Assembly: GCF_000429185.2 (NCBI RefSeq)
Contig: NZ_AUBJ02000001.1
Coordinates: 3,534,001 to 3,598,000 of the forward strand
Direction: 5' to 3'
DNA length: 64,000 nucleotides
Source: Actinoalloteichus caeruleus DSM 43889
GTDB taxonomy: Bacteria; Actinomycetota; Actinomycetes; Mycobacteriales; Pseudonocardiaceae
Part shown: positions 8,547-18,280 of the stretch, piece after piece
How the letters are laid out: each line of letters starts with the position of its first letter
Numbering within the stretch: the stretch's first letter is position 1
Made by a program: the position numbers and the translations under genes
The notes under the pieces: model-generated
Database searches by the model: none
Told to the model about the DNA's origin: nothing
Seen by the model: the letters and a program-made list of their open reading frames with translations, nothing else

Positions 8547-8969
8547 ATGCTGCGAGGACTGACCACCACCACCTTCTTCGCCGACGACGTCGGCGCCGCC
8601 GCGGCCTGGTACGCCAAGCTGTTCGGCATCGATCCCTACTTCGTGCGGCCGGAAGAGGGGCCGCCCGCGTACATCGAGTTCCGCATCGGCGACTACCAGC
8701 ACGAATTCGGCCTGCTAGCCCGCCACTGGGCTCCACACGCCGCGACCGAACGGCCGGCGGGGGCGGTCGTCCACTGGGCGGTCGACGACCTGCCCGCCGT
8801 GCACGACACCCTGCTCGCCATGGGCGCCACCTCCCACGAGGCACCGACCCCGCGTGAGGCGGGGTTCGTCACCGCCTCGGTGGTCGACCCGTTCGGCAAC
8901 ATCCTCGGGATCATGACGAACCCGCACTACCTGGAGGTCCTCGCCAGGAGACCGGAGAGGACGGTGTAA
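8547..8969 (+). CDS. VOC-superfamily protein (glyoxalase/dioxygenase-like)
   Basis: Protein of 140 residues starting ATG 8547 with GGAAGG 7-8 nt upstream. The paired beta-alpha-beta-beta-beta modules show as TTTFFADDVGAAAAWYAKLFG and GAVVHWAVDDLPAVHDTLLAMGA, ending SVVDPFGNILGIMTNPHY, which is typical of single-domain VOC proteins. These bind a metal and small electrophiles or antibiotics; the substrate cannot be read from sequence. Divergent from the WYL regulator that probably controls it. Confidence 0.88.
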   Translation: MLRGLTTTTFFADDVGAAAAWYAKLFGIDPYFVRPEEGPPAYIEFRIGDYQHEFGLLARHWAPHAATERPAGAVVHWAVDDLPAVHDTLLAMGATSHEAPTPREAGFVTASVVDPFGNILGIMTNPHYLEVLARRPERTV

Positions 8970-9511
8970 CGCGGACCGGTCGGTGGCACGGGGCCGGAGG
9001 TGCCGGGACAACGCTCCTCCGCCGCCCCGTCCCACCGGGACTGGTGTCCCACGCGTCGTCCTCAGCGGACGACGGCGGATGCGCCGCACGCTCGGGACGA
9101 GGGGACGGGTGCCAACCGGCGCCGGTCGCGCCGCACGGAGCCGGTGCGTGGAGGGGCGACCGCATGACGATCGAACCGGCCCGCCTGCCGCCGGCGATCC
9201 GGACGGGCTGGCGTCGTCACCGGCTGGGTCACGCTGGGGCTGGCGAAGGACGGCTCCCGAGGCTGGGGCGGTCCGGCACTGTGCGCCCTGTGGTCGTCCC
9301 GGTCGGCTTCGTCGCCCGGGTGCACCGCCCTCGGTGCCCGCTCACCAGGACACGCCGGCACCCGAGGCCGCCACCACCGCGGGCTGAGCACCGCCCACCC
9401 CGGACCACCCGCCCTCCACCGACTGGTGGAGGGCCACCCCCACCGGACGGACACCGAGCCCTGCCCGCGTGACCGGTCCCGTCGCACCAGGGCACGCGTC
9501 AGGCTTCGACC
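8970..9511. other. Intergenic region without a supported gene
   Basis: 542 bp of GC-rich sequence. Open frames here lack start-site context and recognisable motifs. The one distinct element is the hairpin at 9411-9434. Confidence 0.6.
9411..9434 (+). promoter_or_regulatory. 10-bp perfect inverted repeat upstream of the ABC/two-component operon
   Basis: GCCCTCCACC (9411-9420), spacer GACT, then GGTGGAGGGC (9425-9434). It is 77 bp before the ATPase start. It could be an operator for the operon's own response regulator or the terminator of upstream transcription; the sequence does not decide. Confidence 0.55.
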
Positions 9512-10420
<909 letters not shown>

Positions 10421-10429
10421 GGAGATCCC

Positions 10430-11170
10430 TTGTCCGCCCTGTACCGGCTCACCGCCACCGAGACCCGGCTGTTCTTCCGGGAACCGATGAGCGTGTTGTT
10501 CGCCCTCGCGGTTCCCCCGGCCCTGCTGGTCATCCTCGGCGCGGTCCCCTCGTTCCGCGAACCCATCCCGGACCTCGGAGGGCTGCGGGTCATCGACCTG
10601 TACGTGCCCATCATCGTCGCGCTGGGCGTCGCCCTCTTCGCGTTGACCGGCCTGCCCCAACAGTTCGCCTCCTACCGGGAGAAGGGCGTCCTCCGACGGA
10701 TGCGGACCACGCCCGTGCGCCCCCTCACCATGCTCGGCGCGCAACTGCTGATGTCCGCCGCCCTGTCCGTCGCCACCGTCCTCGTCGTGCTGGCCACCGC
10801 CCGCCTCGTGTTCGACGTCGGGCTGCCCCGCCACCTCGCCGCCCACCTCGCCGCGTACCTGCTGACCATCTCCGCGATGTTCGCCGTCGGGCTGCTCGTC
10901 GCGTCGCTGGCGCCGAGCGGCAGGAGTGCGGGGGCGATCGGCACGGTGCTGCTGTTCCCGAACATGTTCTTCGCCGGCCTGTGGATTCCCCGCGACTCGA
11001 TGAACGACGTCCTGCGGACCATCAGCGACCTCACCCCGCTGGGGGCGGCCGTGCAATCATTGCAGGACGCCACCGCCGGCCACTGGCCCCAGGCCACGCA
11101 CGTGGCGGTGCTGCTGGGGTGGACGCTCGTGGCCGGTGGCCTGGCCGCGCGGTACTTCCGCTGGGAGTGA
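10430..11170 (+). CDS. ABC-2 type permease
   Basis: Protein of 246 residues with about six membrane segments; GVLRRMRTTPVRP between TM2 and TM3 is the usual coupling loop of DrrB/ABC-2 permeases. Start TTG 10430 has GAGGAGATC directly upstream; it lies 9 bp after the ATPase stop. It should form the membrane channel for that ATPase. Confidence 0.9.
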   Translation: MSALYRLTATETRLFFREPMSVLFALAVPPALLVILGAVPSFREPIPDLGGLRVIDLYVPIIVALGVALFALTGLPQQFASYREKGVLRRMRTTPVRPLTMLGAQLLMSAALSVATVLVVLATARLVFDVGLPRHLAAHLAAYLLTISAMFAVGLLVASLAPSGRSAGAIGTVLLFPNMFFAGLWIPRDSMNDVLRTISDLTPLGAAVQSLQDATAGHWPQATHVAVLLGWTLVAGGLAARYFRWE

Positions 11171-11173
11171 GTC

Positions 11174-12439
11174 GTGAGCATCGGGACCGAGCCGCACGGG
11201 GACTGGGACCACCGGGTCGGCACCGCATTCGCCGTCCTCCCCTACGTCCTGCTGGCCGTGAGCACCTCGGCCGCGCTGGCGCAACGGGACACCCCCGTCC
11301 AGATCCCGGGCGTGCTCGGTGTCACGCTCGCCACCGCGCTCTGGCTGGCCTGCTTCGACGCCAACCCGCGCTGGTGGGAGAACCCCACCCCGGCCAGGGT
11401 GCACTACGCGGGGCTGACCGTGTTGGCGGCGGTCCTGGTGGTGCTCGCGCCCTGGTACGGCATCTTCGCCTTCATCGGCTACGTCCACGCGTTCGAACGG
11501 TTGGACCGCCACTGGCGGTACCTCGGCGCCGCCACCACGTCGATGATCATGTCCGTCTCGTACCAGGGAGGTGCGCACAACGTCCTGACCGGCGACTGGT
11601 GGGAGTGGGCGGTCACCTCCCTGGTCTCGGTGGTCCTGGCCGGGTCCTGCTACTCCCTGTTGGACACGGCCGAAAGACGCGGACGCGAGCGGACACGGGC
11701 GCTGGTCGAATCGCACGAGGCCAACGCGCGCCTGGAGGCGGCCCTGGAGGAGAACGCGGACCTGCACGCCCAACTGCTGGCGCGGGCCCGCGAGGCGGGC
11801 GTGCTGGACGAGCGGCAGCGGATGGCCCGGGAGATCCACGACACCCTGGCGCAGGGTCTGGCCGGTATCGTCACCCAGCTCCAGGCCGCGGAGCAGACCC
11901 TCGACCAGCCCTCGACGGCCGGACGGCACCTGACGAAGGCGATGAGCCTGGCCCGCGAGAGCCTCACCGAGGCCCGCCGGACGGTGCACGCGATGGAACC
12001 GGAACTGCTCGCCGACGCCCGGTTACCGGAGGCGATCGCGGCCGTGGTGCACCGGTGGTGCGAGACGCACGACGTCGACGCGGTGCTGACCACCACCGGC
12101 GACGCCCGCCCCATGCACACCGACGTCGAGGTCGCGCTGGTGCGGACCGCGCAGGAGGCGTTGGCGAACGTGGCCAAGCACGCGGGGGCGAGTCGGGTCG
12201 GACTGACCCTGTCGTACCTCCCGGACCGGGTGCTGTTGGACGTGCGGGACGACGGGGTGGGATTCGACGTGACCTCCCCGCGCGCCAACGGTTCCCCAGG
12301 TGGCGGGTTCGGCCTCGCCGGCATGCGGCAGCGGGTGCGGAGGTTGGCGGGACGCCTCGACATCGAGGCGGAGCCCGGGGGTGGCACCGCCATCTCCGCA
12401 TCCGTTCCCGCGATCCCGGCGACCGGGGGAACCCGGTGA
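11174..12439 (+). CDS. NarL-family sensor histidine kinase
   Basis: Protein of 421 residues, GTG 11174, three bases after the permease stop. About five membrane helices (residues 20-160), a coiled-coil-like linker (TRALVESHEANARLEAALEE), then the HisKA_3 phosphoacceptor REIHDTLAQG (His about residue 222) and a HATPase_c domain with QEALANVAKHAGA (N box), DDGVGFD and GGGFGLAGMRQR. Works with the response regulator encoded 4 bp into its 3' end. Membrane location and linkage to an ABC exporter suggest it detects an envelope-active compound. Confidence 0.92.
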   Translation: MSIGTEPHGDWDHRVGTAFAVLPYVLLAVSTSAALAQRDTPVQIPGVLGVTLATALWLACFDANPRWWENPTPARVHYAGLTVLAAVLVVLAPWYGIFAFIGYVHAFERLDRHWRYLGAATTSMIMSVSYQGGAHNVLTGDWWEWAVTSLVSVVLAGSCYSLLDTAERRGRERTRALVESHEANARLEAALEENADLHAQLLARAREAGVLDERQRMAREIHDTLAQGLAGIVTQLQAAEQTLDQPSTAGRHLTKAMSLARESLTEARRTVHAMEPELLADARLPEAIAAVVHRWCETHDVDAVLTTTGDARPMHTDVEVALVRTAQEALANVAKHAGASRVGLTLSYLPDRVLLDVRDDGVGFDVTSPRANGSPGGGFGLAGMRQRVRRLAGRLDIEAEPGGGTAISASVPAIPATGGTR

Positions 12440-13065
12440 TCTCCCTGCTGATCGTCGATGATCATCCCGTGGTGCGGGACGGCCTGCGCGGCATGTTCAC
12501 CCCCGACCCCCGCTTCGAGGTCCTCGGGGAGGCCGGCGACGGAGCGGAGGCGATCGTCCTGGGCGAACGGCTGCGCCCCGACGTCATCCTCATGGACCTG
12601 CGGATGCCGAGGACGGACGGCGTCACGGCCATCACCGAACTCGCCCGGCGGGAGGTTCCCTCCCGAGTTCTCGTGCTCACCACCTACGACAGGGACAGCG
12701 ACGTGCTGCCCGCGATCCACGCCGGCGCCTCGGGCTACCTGCTCAAGGACGCGCCGAGGGAGGAGTTGTTCCGCGCCGTGGAGGCGGCGGCGCGGGGCGA
12801 GGCGGTGCTGGCGCCCAGCGTCGCGACCCGGCTCCTGCGGGAGGTACGCCAACCCGTCCCCGAACCGTTGTCCCCGCGCGAGCTGGAGGTGCTGGAGCTG
12901 ATCGCCCGGGGCTCGAGCAACCGGGAGGCGGCGAAGCACCTGTTCATCAGCGAGTCGACGGTGAAGACGTACCTCGTCCAGGTGTACGCGAAGCTCGGTG
13001 TGCACGACCGGGCCGCGGCGGTGGCCGTGGCCTTCTCCCGCGGCTACCTGTCGCCTCCTCCCTGA
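12436..13065 (+). CDS. NarL/FixJ-family response regulator
   Basis: Protein of 209 residues; the GTG at 12436 overlaps the kinase stop (GTGA), implying translational coupling. Receiver domain with acidic pocket VDDHP, phosphoacceptor D54 in LMDLRMP, Thr in LTTYD and Lys in YLLKDAP. The C-terminal LuxR-type HTH has PLSPRELEVLELIARGSSN and FISESTVKTYL. Its binding site may be the inverted repeat 9411-9434 (inference). Confidence 0.93.
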   Translation: MISLLIVDDHPVVRDGLRGMFTPDPRFEVLGEAGDGAEAIVLGERLRPDVILMDLRMPRTDGVTAITELARREVPSRVLVLTTYDRDSDVLPAIHAGASGYLLKDAPREELFRAVEAAARGEAVLAPSVATRLLREVRQPVPEPLSPRELEVLELIARGSSNREAAKHLFISESTVKTYLVQVYAKLGVHDRAAAVAVAFSRGYLSPPP

Positions 13066-13543
13066 CCGGGCGGCCACCAGGCCACGGAGGGCCAGGGCGC
13101 GCCCTGGCTCGTTCCTCGCCACTCAGGTGGGGACTCCTGACTGGGGTTACTGGCTCGCCGGGCGGCCTCGGCTGGTGGTCCGGACCGCCCCCCGCATCTT
13201 GGAAGCCGGGACGTCCGGCGACGGGACCGGGACCCGCGCGGAGTCGTCGGCCTGGTCCCGGGCGATCCACCACGGGAGTGCGCCCGTGCGGGTCACCATT
13301 CGCGCACCGGGTGCCGCCGGTCCCCGTGTTCCGTCGACAGCGCGGGCGATGATCGGAGGCGCTCGCTCGCCGGTCCCCGTTCCCGGCGGGAACGGAGCAC
13401 CCGCGACCGGCCTCTCCCCCGCCGGGGCGAGGCGCGACCGGCGCGCACCCGGCGGGAACTCCATCCCAGCTCCACCGCCGGGCCCTGAGCACGGGCCTGC
13501 CAGCGAGCCCGAGACCTGCCGGGAGGCCACGCTCGACCCCGGC
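13066..13543. other. Intergenic region between convergent genes
   Basis: 478 bp between the response regulator and the SDR gene (opposite strand). Apart from the palindrome at 13091-13108 I see no supported feature. Confidence 0.6.
13091..13108 (+). terminator. 18-bp palindrome, probable operon terminator
   Basis: GCCAGGGCG followed directly by CGCCCTGGC, 25 bp after the response-regulator stop. As RNA it would fold into a compact GC hairpin without a T-run. Confidence 0.55.
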
Positions 13544-14464
13544 TCAGGCCTCCGCCTCCGTCCGGGGCACGCCTTCGAGCCGCCGCCGGGGAAAGGTGAC
13601 CCCGGTCAGCTCCTCGGACACCGCCCACAGGCGGCGGGCCAGCTCGGTGTCCCGCGCCCGCGCCGAACGACCGACCAGCTTGGGAGCACCGCGTCCCTCC
13701 AGGAAACCGCTCGGGCCGGCGTAGGCGCCGCCAGGGACGTCCGCCACGGCCGCGTACAACGTGGGCAGCGCGCCGTCCTCGACGCTCTGCGTGACCAGGT
13801 CCGTCACCGCGCGCAGCGCTCGGTCGAGGACCCGCCGCTGGCCGTTGTTCCGGAGCAGGCTGGTCGCGGCGAGACCGGGGTGCGCGGCGGTGGCGAGCAC
13901 CGGCGATCCGACCTCGGTGAGTCGCCGCTGGAGCTCCGAGGTGAACAGCAGGTTGGCGAGTTTCGACCGCGCGTACGCGGCCATCGCCCGGTAGGGCCTC
14001 CGCTCCCAGTTCAGGTCGCCGAAGTCGATCGACCCCACCCGGTGCGCGTTGGAGGAGATCGTGACGACGCGTCCTCTGACGAGCGGCAACAGCAGGTTCG
14101 TGAGGGCGAAGTGCCCGAGGTGGTTGACCCCGATCTGGGACTCGAAGCCGTCGGCCGTGCGGGTCATTGGCGGCATCATGATGCCGGCGTTGTTGACGAG
14201 GATGTCGACGGGCTCGGTGACCCCGTCCGCGAACGCGCGGACCGAGGCGAGATCGGCGAGGTCGAGCCGGCGGACCTCGACGGTGCCGCTCATCGCGGCG
14301 GCGGCCTCCCGGCCCCTGCCCTCGTCGCGGACGGCGAGCACGACCCGGGCGCCGCTGGCGGCGAACACCTGGGCCGCCGCCCGGCCGATCCCGCTGTTCG
14401 CCCCCGTGACGACCACGGTCCGGCCGGCCATGGGAGGAACGTCCGACGCACTGAATGTTGTCAT
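13544..14464 (-). CDS. Short-chain dehydrogenase/reductase
   Basis: Protein of 306 residues, Rossmann-fold NAD(P)-dependent oxidoreductase. Cofactor motif TGANSGIG (about 20-27), NNAG near 90, catalytic Ser region VVTISSNAHR and active-site YxxxK as YARSK. The segment after YARSK (LANLLFTSELQRRL) and length fit the retinol dehydrogenase/WW-oxidoreductase-like group. The start ATG 14464 has TACTTT 7 nt upstream on the minus strand and no clear Shine-Dalgarno. Divergent from a TetR gene whose operator probably overlaps this -10. Confidence 0.9.
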   Translation of the reverse strand: MTTFSASDVPPMAGRTVVVTGANSGIGRAAAQVFAASGARVVLAVRDEGRGREAAAAMSGTVEVRRLDLADLASVRAFADGVTEPVDILVNNAGIMMPPMTRTADGFESQIGVNHLGHFALTNLLLPLVRGRVVTISSNAHRVGSIDFGDLNWERRPYRAMAAYARSKLANLLFTSELQRRLTEVGSPVLATAAHPGLAATSLLRNNGQRRVLDRALRAVTDLVTQSVEDGALPTLYAAVADVPGGAYAGPSGFLEGRGAPKLVGRSARARDTELARRLWAVSEELTGVTFPRRRLEGVPRTEAEA

Positions 14465-14466
14465 GA

Positions 14467-14522
14467 GCTACAAAGTAGCCACTGGAAACAATGTCGTCAA
14501 CGGAAACACGGTTCGCTACCCT
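14467..14522. promoter_or_regulatory. Divergent SDR/TetR control region with palindromic operator
   Basis: GCTAC-AAA-GTAGC at 14467-14479 is a perfect palindrome that contains the minus-strand -10-like TACTTT of the SDR gene. The TetR gene has its own -10-like TACCCT at 14517-14522, 6 nt before its GTG. Two direct GGAAACA copies lie between. Both genes look leaderless. TetR binding here is an inference. Confidence 0.6.
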
Positions 14523-14528
14523 CGGGGC

Positions 14529-15134
14529 GTGCCAGCCACGACCCCCGAACGCCCCTACCACCACGGGAACCTCCGCGCCGCCCTGCTCGACGCGGCCGAG
14601 CGCTCCCTGGCCGAGCACGGCTCCGACCAGCTGTCCCTCCGTGACCTGGCCAGGGAGGTCGGCGTCAGCCACGCCGCACCCCGCCGGCACTTCCCCGACC
14701 GCCAGGCGCTGCTGGACGCGCTCGCCGAAGCGGGGTTCGCCCGCCTCGACGCCGTCCTTCGCACCGCCCTCGCGGCAGCCGGCGACGGCTTCCCGGCACG
14801 TCTGCGCGCCGCGGCGACGGCCTACACGCGCTTCGCCACCGAGAACGCCGCACTGCTCGAACTCATGTACACCAGCAAGCACCGACCGGGCGCGCGACGG
14901 GTCGTCGACGCGGCGGCCGCACCGTTCACACTGCTCAACAGCCTGATCGTCCAGGGGCAGGACCAGGGCGCGCTGGAGGCGGGGGACCCCGAACGCATCG
15001 GCATCGTCCTACTCGCCACCCTCCAGGGACTCGCGACCTTCGCCAACGGCGACATCGTCGAACCGGAACTGCTCGACGACCTCGTGGAAGCCGCCGTCGA
15101 CCGCTTCCTCCGAGGAACGCGCCCCACTGGGTGA
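14529..15134 (+). CDS. TetR-family transcriptional regulator
   Basis: Protein of 201 residues. HTH at residues 8-58: YHHGNLRAALLDAAERSLAE, then LSLRDLAREVGVSHAAPRRHFPDRQALL. The YHHGNLR start and the C-terminal WHG-like domain (MYTSKHRP, LQGLATFANG) fit the TetR_C_13/WHG subgroup. Start GTG 14529 follows a TACCCT box by 6 nt; ATG codons further upstream would run through the promoter and are not favoured. Probably represses the divergent SDR gene. Confidence 0.88.
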   Translation: MPATTPERPYHHGNLRAALLDAAERSLAEHGSDQLSLRDLAREVGVSHAAPRRHFPDRQALLDALAEAGFARLDAVLRTALAAAGDGFPARLRAAATAYTRFATENAALLELMYTSKHRPGARRVVDAAAAPFTLLNSLIVQGQDQGALEAGDPERIGIVLLATLQGLATFANGDIVEPELLDDLVEAAVDRFLRGTRPTG

Positions 15135-15352
15135 GCCGGGCGTCCCGGCGGCGGCGCATCAGGTCGCGGTGGGCCCGGCGGGAACGTCAGAGACACATGC
15201 ACCCCCGACCAGGTCGAGACGTGCCCGCCACCGCCTGGTTTCACCACCACCCGGACCGAGGAAGCGCGTTGCTCCGACGGTGCGAGGTCGGAGCGCGGGA
15301 AGACCGCCCGACCTGCGTGGCGTGTGCCCGGGTGCCGATCCTGCTCGTCGGA

Positions 15353-16279
15353 TCACGAGGGTGGCTCGGTCGCCTCGGCCGGGGTGGGGAGCCCGTCGCG
15401 AACCGCGCGGATGAAGGCGCTGGCGGCGGCGGAACGGTCTCCGTCCGTGACCAGCAGGGTTTCGCGCCGTCGCACGAACGCGGTATCGCGAACACGCACC
15501 CACGTCACTCCCCGGGGCACGGTGCCAGCCGCCAGGCCGGGCAGGACGGATACGCCGAGACCGGCGGCGACGAGACCCAGGCGTGTCTGCCAGCTTGGCG
15601 TCCCGTAGCCGATGGTGGGATGGGCAAGCGTCGGCCACGCGCCGAACTGCGGTTCGTCCTCCTTGCTCGTACCGACGATCCACACCTGGTCAGCGAGGTC
15701 GTGGGTGTCCACCTCGTCCCGCTCGGCGAACGGGTGATCGATGCTGACCGCGACGCCGAGTCCGCTGCCGGTGCGGACCGCCTCGGTGCGCAGGCCGGTG
15801 AAGTCGTAGTCGGGCAGCCCGTCCCCGACGGCCACCACCGCGACCTCGATGCGCCTCGCCCGTAGCCTGCGCATCTGAGTGGGGCTGCCGGATTCCCAGA
15901 GCCGCACCGTCAACGCCGGGTGAGCCGCGCGTAAGCGTGCGATGGCCTGGGGCAGGAGCGCGGCGGCGGCCGTCGGATAGGCCCCCACGACCAGCCGGCC
16001 CGCGATCCGGTCCCGCAGGCCGGCCACCTCCAGTTCGGCCGCCTCCAGGTGCGCGAGGACCTTCCTGGCGTGCCGTAGGAGGATCTCACCGGCCGCGGTG
16101 GGTTGGACACCGCGCGCCCGCCGCTCGAACAAAGGGCTTCCCACCGCGCGTTCCGCCGCGCTGACCTGCCGTGACACGGCGGACTGCGTGTAACCCAACG
16201 CCTCGGCGGCCGAGGTGAAGGATCCTCGTCGAGCGACTTCCACCACCACGCGCAAGCCAACGAGCGTCACCTCGGACAT
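15353..16279 (-). CDS. LysR-family transcriptional regulator
   Basis: Protein of 308 residues. N-terminal winged HTH: LRVVVEVARRGSFTSAAEALGYTQSAVSRQVSAAE (cut here to its ends), residues 6-40, then LFERRARGVQPTAAGE and a periplasmic-binding-like effector domain from about residue 90 (GRLVVGAYPTAAAALLP). The start at 16279 (MSEVTLVG) puts the HTH at the usual position; longer in-frame forms add 47 residues without motif. It lies 40 bp downstream of an SDR gene on the same strand, not divergent as is usual, and probably regulates that gene. Confidence 0.9.
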   Translation of the reverse strand: MSEVTLVGLRVVVEVARRGSFTSAAEALGYTQSAVSRQVSAAERAVGSPLFERRARGVQPTAAGEILLRHARKVLAHLEAAELEVAGLRDRIAGRLVVGAYPTAAAALLPQAIARLRAAHPALTVRLWESGSPTQMRRLRARRIEVAVVAVGDGLPDYDFTGLRTEAVRTGSGLGVAVSIDHPFAERDEVDTHDLADQVWIVGTSKEDEPQFGAWPTLAHPTIGYGTPSWQTRLGLVAAGLGVSVLPGLAAGTVPRGVTWVRVRDTAFVRRRETLLVTDGDRSAAASAFIRAVRDGLPTPAEATEPPS

Positions 16280-16319
16280 GTCAGCAAGTATCCGCTCCAG
16301 TGGCGGCGGATTCCGCTCA

Positions 16320-17141
16320 TCACCGGGTGCGTTCCTCGTCCGCCGCACGGGAGGAGTCCCGCTGGCTCTCCAACGAAGCGAGTCGTCGCCGCACGGTGGA
16401 GGTGACGGCGTCGTAGGCATCCGAGTTCAGCAGCAGCCGCAGGGGCGGGTTACCGGACGTCACGGCCTCGATGATCGCGTGTGCGACGCCCGACTGGCTG
16501 CCGACCATGCCGTCGACCTTCGGTGTGGGAAAGTCCGCGGGCCCGCCGCGATAGGGCTCACTGACCGGGACCCGTTCGGCCGCGTCGTAGAAACCCGTCC
16601 GGACCATGCCCGGCTCGACGAGGACGGTCCTGATCCCGAACGGCTCGATCTCCTGGGCGAGTGCCTCGAAGTAGCCTTCGACTCCCCACTTGCTGGCATG
16701 GTAGATCGCGAATCCTGGAAAGGTGATGTGCCCGCCCATACTCGAAAGCTGGACGAGCACCCCGCCACCCTGGTCACGCAGCAACGGGACGCCTCGGCGC
16801 GCGACTTGGATCGAGCCGGTGAGATTGGTGGCGATCACGCGCTCGACCTGTGCGTCGGTGAGATCCTCGCCAGCACCGAAGACGCCGTAACCAGCGTTGG
16901 ACACGATGACGTCGATACGCTCGTGGTCGGCGAACGCCTCCCCGAGTACCTTCTCGATCCGTGCGGTGTCAGTGACGTCCATCTGCCTCCGCCACAGCCG
17001 ATCACCATGTTCCTCGACGAGGCCGTCGAGCCGCTCGGGCTCCCGAAGCGTCGCGGCGACCCTGTCTCCGCGCTCCAGGACCTGTTCGGCGAGCTCGCGA
17101 CCGAGACCGCGAGAAGCCCCCGTGATCAACCACGTGGTCAT
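16320..17141 (-). CDS. Short-chain dehydrogenase/reductase
   Basis: Protein of 273 residues. TGASRGLG cofactor motif (7-14), DVTD at about 55, SNAGYG at about 83, catalytic Ser in VQLSSMGG and YHASK as the YxxxK motif. Fits the classical SDR subgroup often annotated as oxidoreductase of the retinol dehydrogenase 8 kind. Start ATG 17141 has CAGGGAA about 7 nt upstream. The LysR gene follows; the two are likely cotranscribed. Confidence 0.9.
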   Translation of the reverse strand: MTTWLITGASRGLGRELAEQVLERGDRVAATLREPERLDGLVEEHGDRLWRRQMDVTDTARIEKVLGEAFADHERIDVIVSNAGYGVFGAGEDLTDAQVERVIATNLTGSIQVARRGVPLLRDQGGGVLVQLSSMGGHITFPGFAIYHASKWGVEGYFEALAQEIEPFGIRTVLVEPGMVRTGFYDAAERVPVSEPYRGGPADFPTPKVDGMVGSQSGVAHAIIEAVTSGNPPLRLLLNSDAYDAVTSTVRRRLASLESQRDSSRAADEERTR

Positions 17142-18125
17142 GCTGGTTCCCTGTTCTCTACTCCGCTTTGTGGTGTCGAGTGGAATCCGGCGCGCGATCG
17201 CACCGCGTCCACGCCGCGACGGACTCGCCCGACCTTCCTGACCACCACTCCGGTCAACGAGATCAGCGGCCCCACTCCCGACCCGCTCTTCGCTTCGTTC
17301 ACGGTGCCCGTATCCCCTACCTGGTGGTCACCACAACCCTGCGGGAGAACAGGAATGACGACAAGCGATACCTTCGCACTGCTGCCATGCGCGGCTCGCA
17401 TACCGACATTCGGCGGTGGACCCGGGACCGACATGCCCTGACCCACCGACGTCGTCACCGCCCCAGCGCGAACATCATCTCAGCAGCCACGCCGAAACGC
17501 CTTGGTGTTCCCACACCGGATACCCGGCTCATATTCGCCCGCGCACCGGTGACGACGACGCGGCAGCCTGACCAGCACACCGACCTGGTCAGCCAGCACG
17601 AGCATCGACCGAGGGCGAATCGTCTCCAGATAGGACGCGACACTGTCACGATCACCACCATCCATCGGGAGATTCCCGAAGGGGAGGAATGATTCTTCGC
17701 GCGCTCATTCCTGAAAGACGACCGGGAATCAGGACACCCTGCCGACGAGGGCGCGTTTCACCAAGGGGAACATTCGCCGCGCCCCCAAACCGAGCCTCGT
17801 GCGAACCCTCGTCCACGCGCACAGGGAGCGGTACGGCCGCCGCCCTCGCCCAACATCCAGCTGAGCAGAGGGCGATCCCTGAGCCGGCCCCACATGCCGC
17901 GTCGTCGCTACCCACCCGGCTGCGCGACCTGCTCGGGCGACGGAAGCACGGGCCGCCACGATCGTCTGATCGACGAGGACCTCGCATCGCAGAGCACGAA
18001 CGCACGGCGCCCGCGGTGCTCACCACCACGCCGTCCAGCCCGACACCCAGAACACCACTAAGCCCGCCTCCAGCGGAGACGGGCCTGCTTCGATAAGCGG
18101 AGTCGAGGCGCCAGTAGGCCCTCTA
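17142..18125. other. About 1 kb with no convincing gene; possible decayed sequence
   Basis: Composition is less GC-rich than the flanks by eye and no frame carries a recognisable domain. A 61-codon minus frame (17480-17665, beginning MDGGDRDSVASYLETIRPRS) looks protein-like but is not recognised and breaks off. A plus frame at 17689 has GGGGAGG too close to its ATG. Best read as a degenerate or transferred remnant beside a tRNA gene. Confidence 0.45.
18062..18084 (-). terminator. Hairpin downstream of tRNA-Ala
   Basis: GCCCGCCTCC (18062-18071) and GGAGACGGGC (18075-18084) pair with one mismatch around AGC. It is about 40 bp beyond the 3' end of tRNA-Ala on the minus strand and probably ends its transcript. 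Confidence 0.65.
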
Positions 18126-18201
18126 TGGTGGAGCTGAGGGGAATCGAACCCCTGACCTTCTCGATGCGAACGAGACGCGCTACCAACTGCGCTACAGCCC
18201 C
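18126..18201 (-). tRNA. tRNA-Ala (anticodon CGC)
   Basis: A full cloverleaf can be drawn: acceptor GGGGCTG/CAGCTCC, D arm GCGC...GCGC, anticodon arm TCTCG/CGAGA with loop TTCGCAT (anticodon CGC, reads GCG), T arm with GTTCGATTC. The G3-U70 wobble pair, the alanine identity element, is present. A73 is followed by an encoded CCA (18128-18126). Confidence 0.97.
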
Positions 18202-18280
18202 ATGTTCCGTTGTGCGTCGAAAGCATAGCAGCGCCCGGACGAGGGGGGTGCACCCACCCCCACCCAGCCGGGCGCCGCGC

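Noticed and set aside
17689-18096. 135-codon plus frame with GGGGAGG before its ATG
   Set aside because: The Shine-Dalgarno is too close to the ATG and the product is Pro/Arg/Thr-rich with no recognisable domain.
18020-18253. Minus-strand frame across tRNA-Ala
   Set aside because: It is an accidental translation of the tRNA gene.
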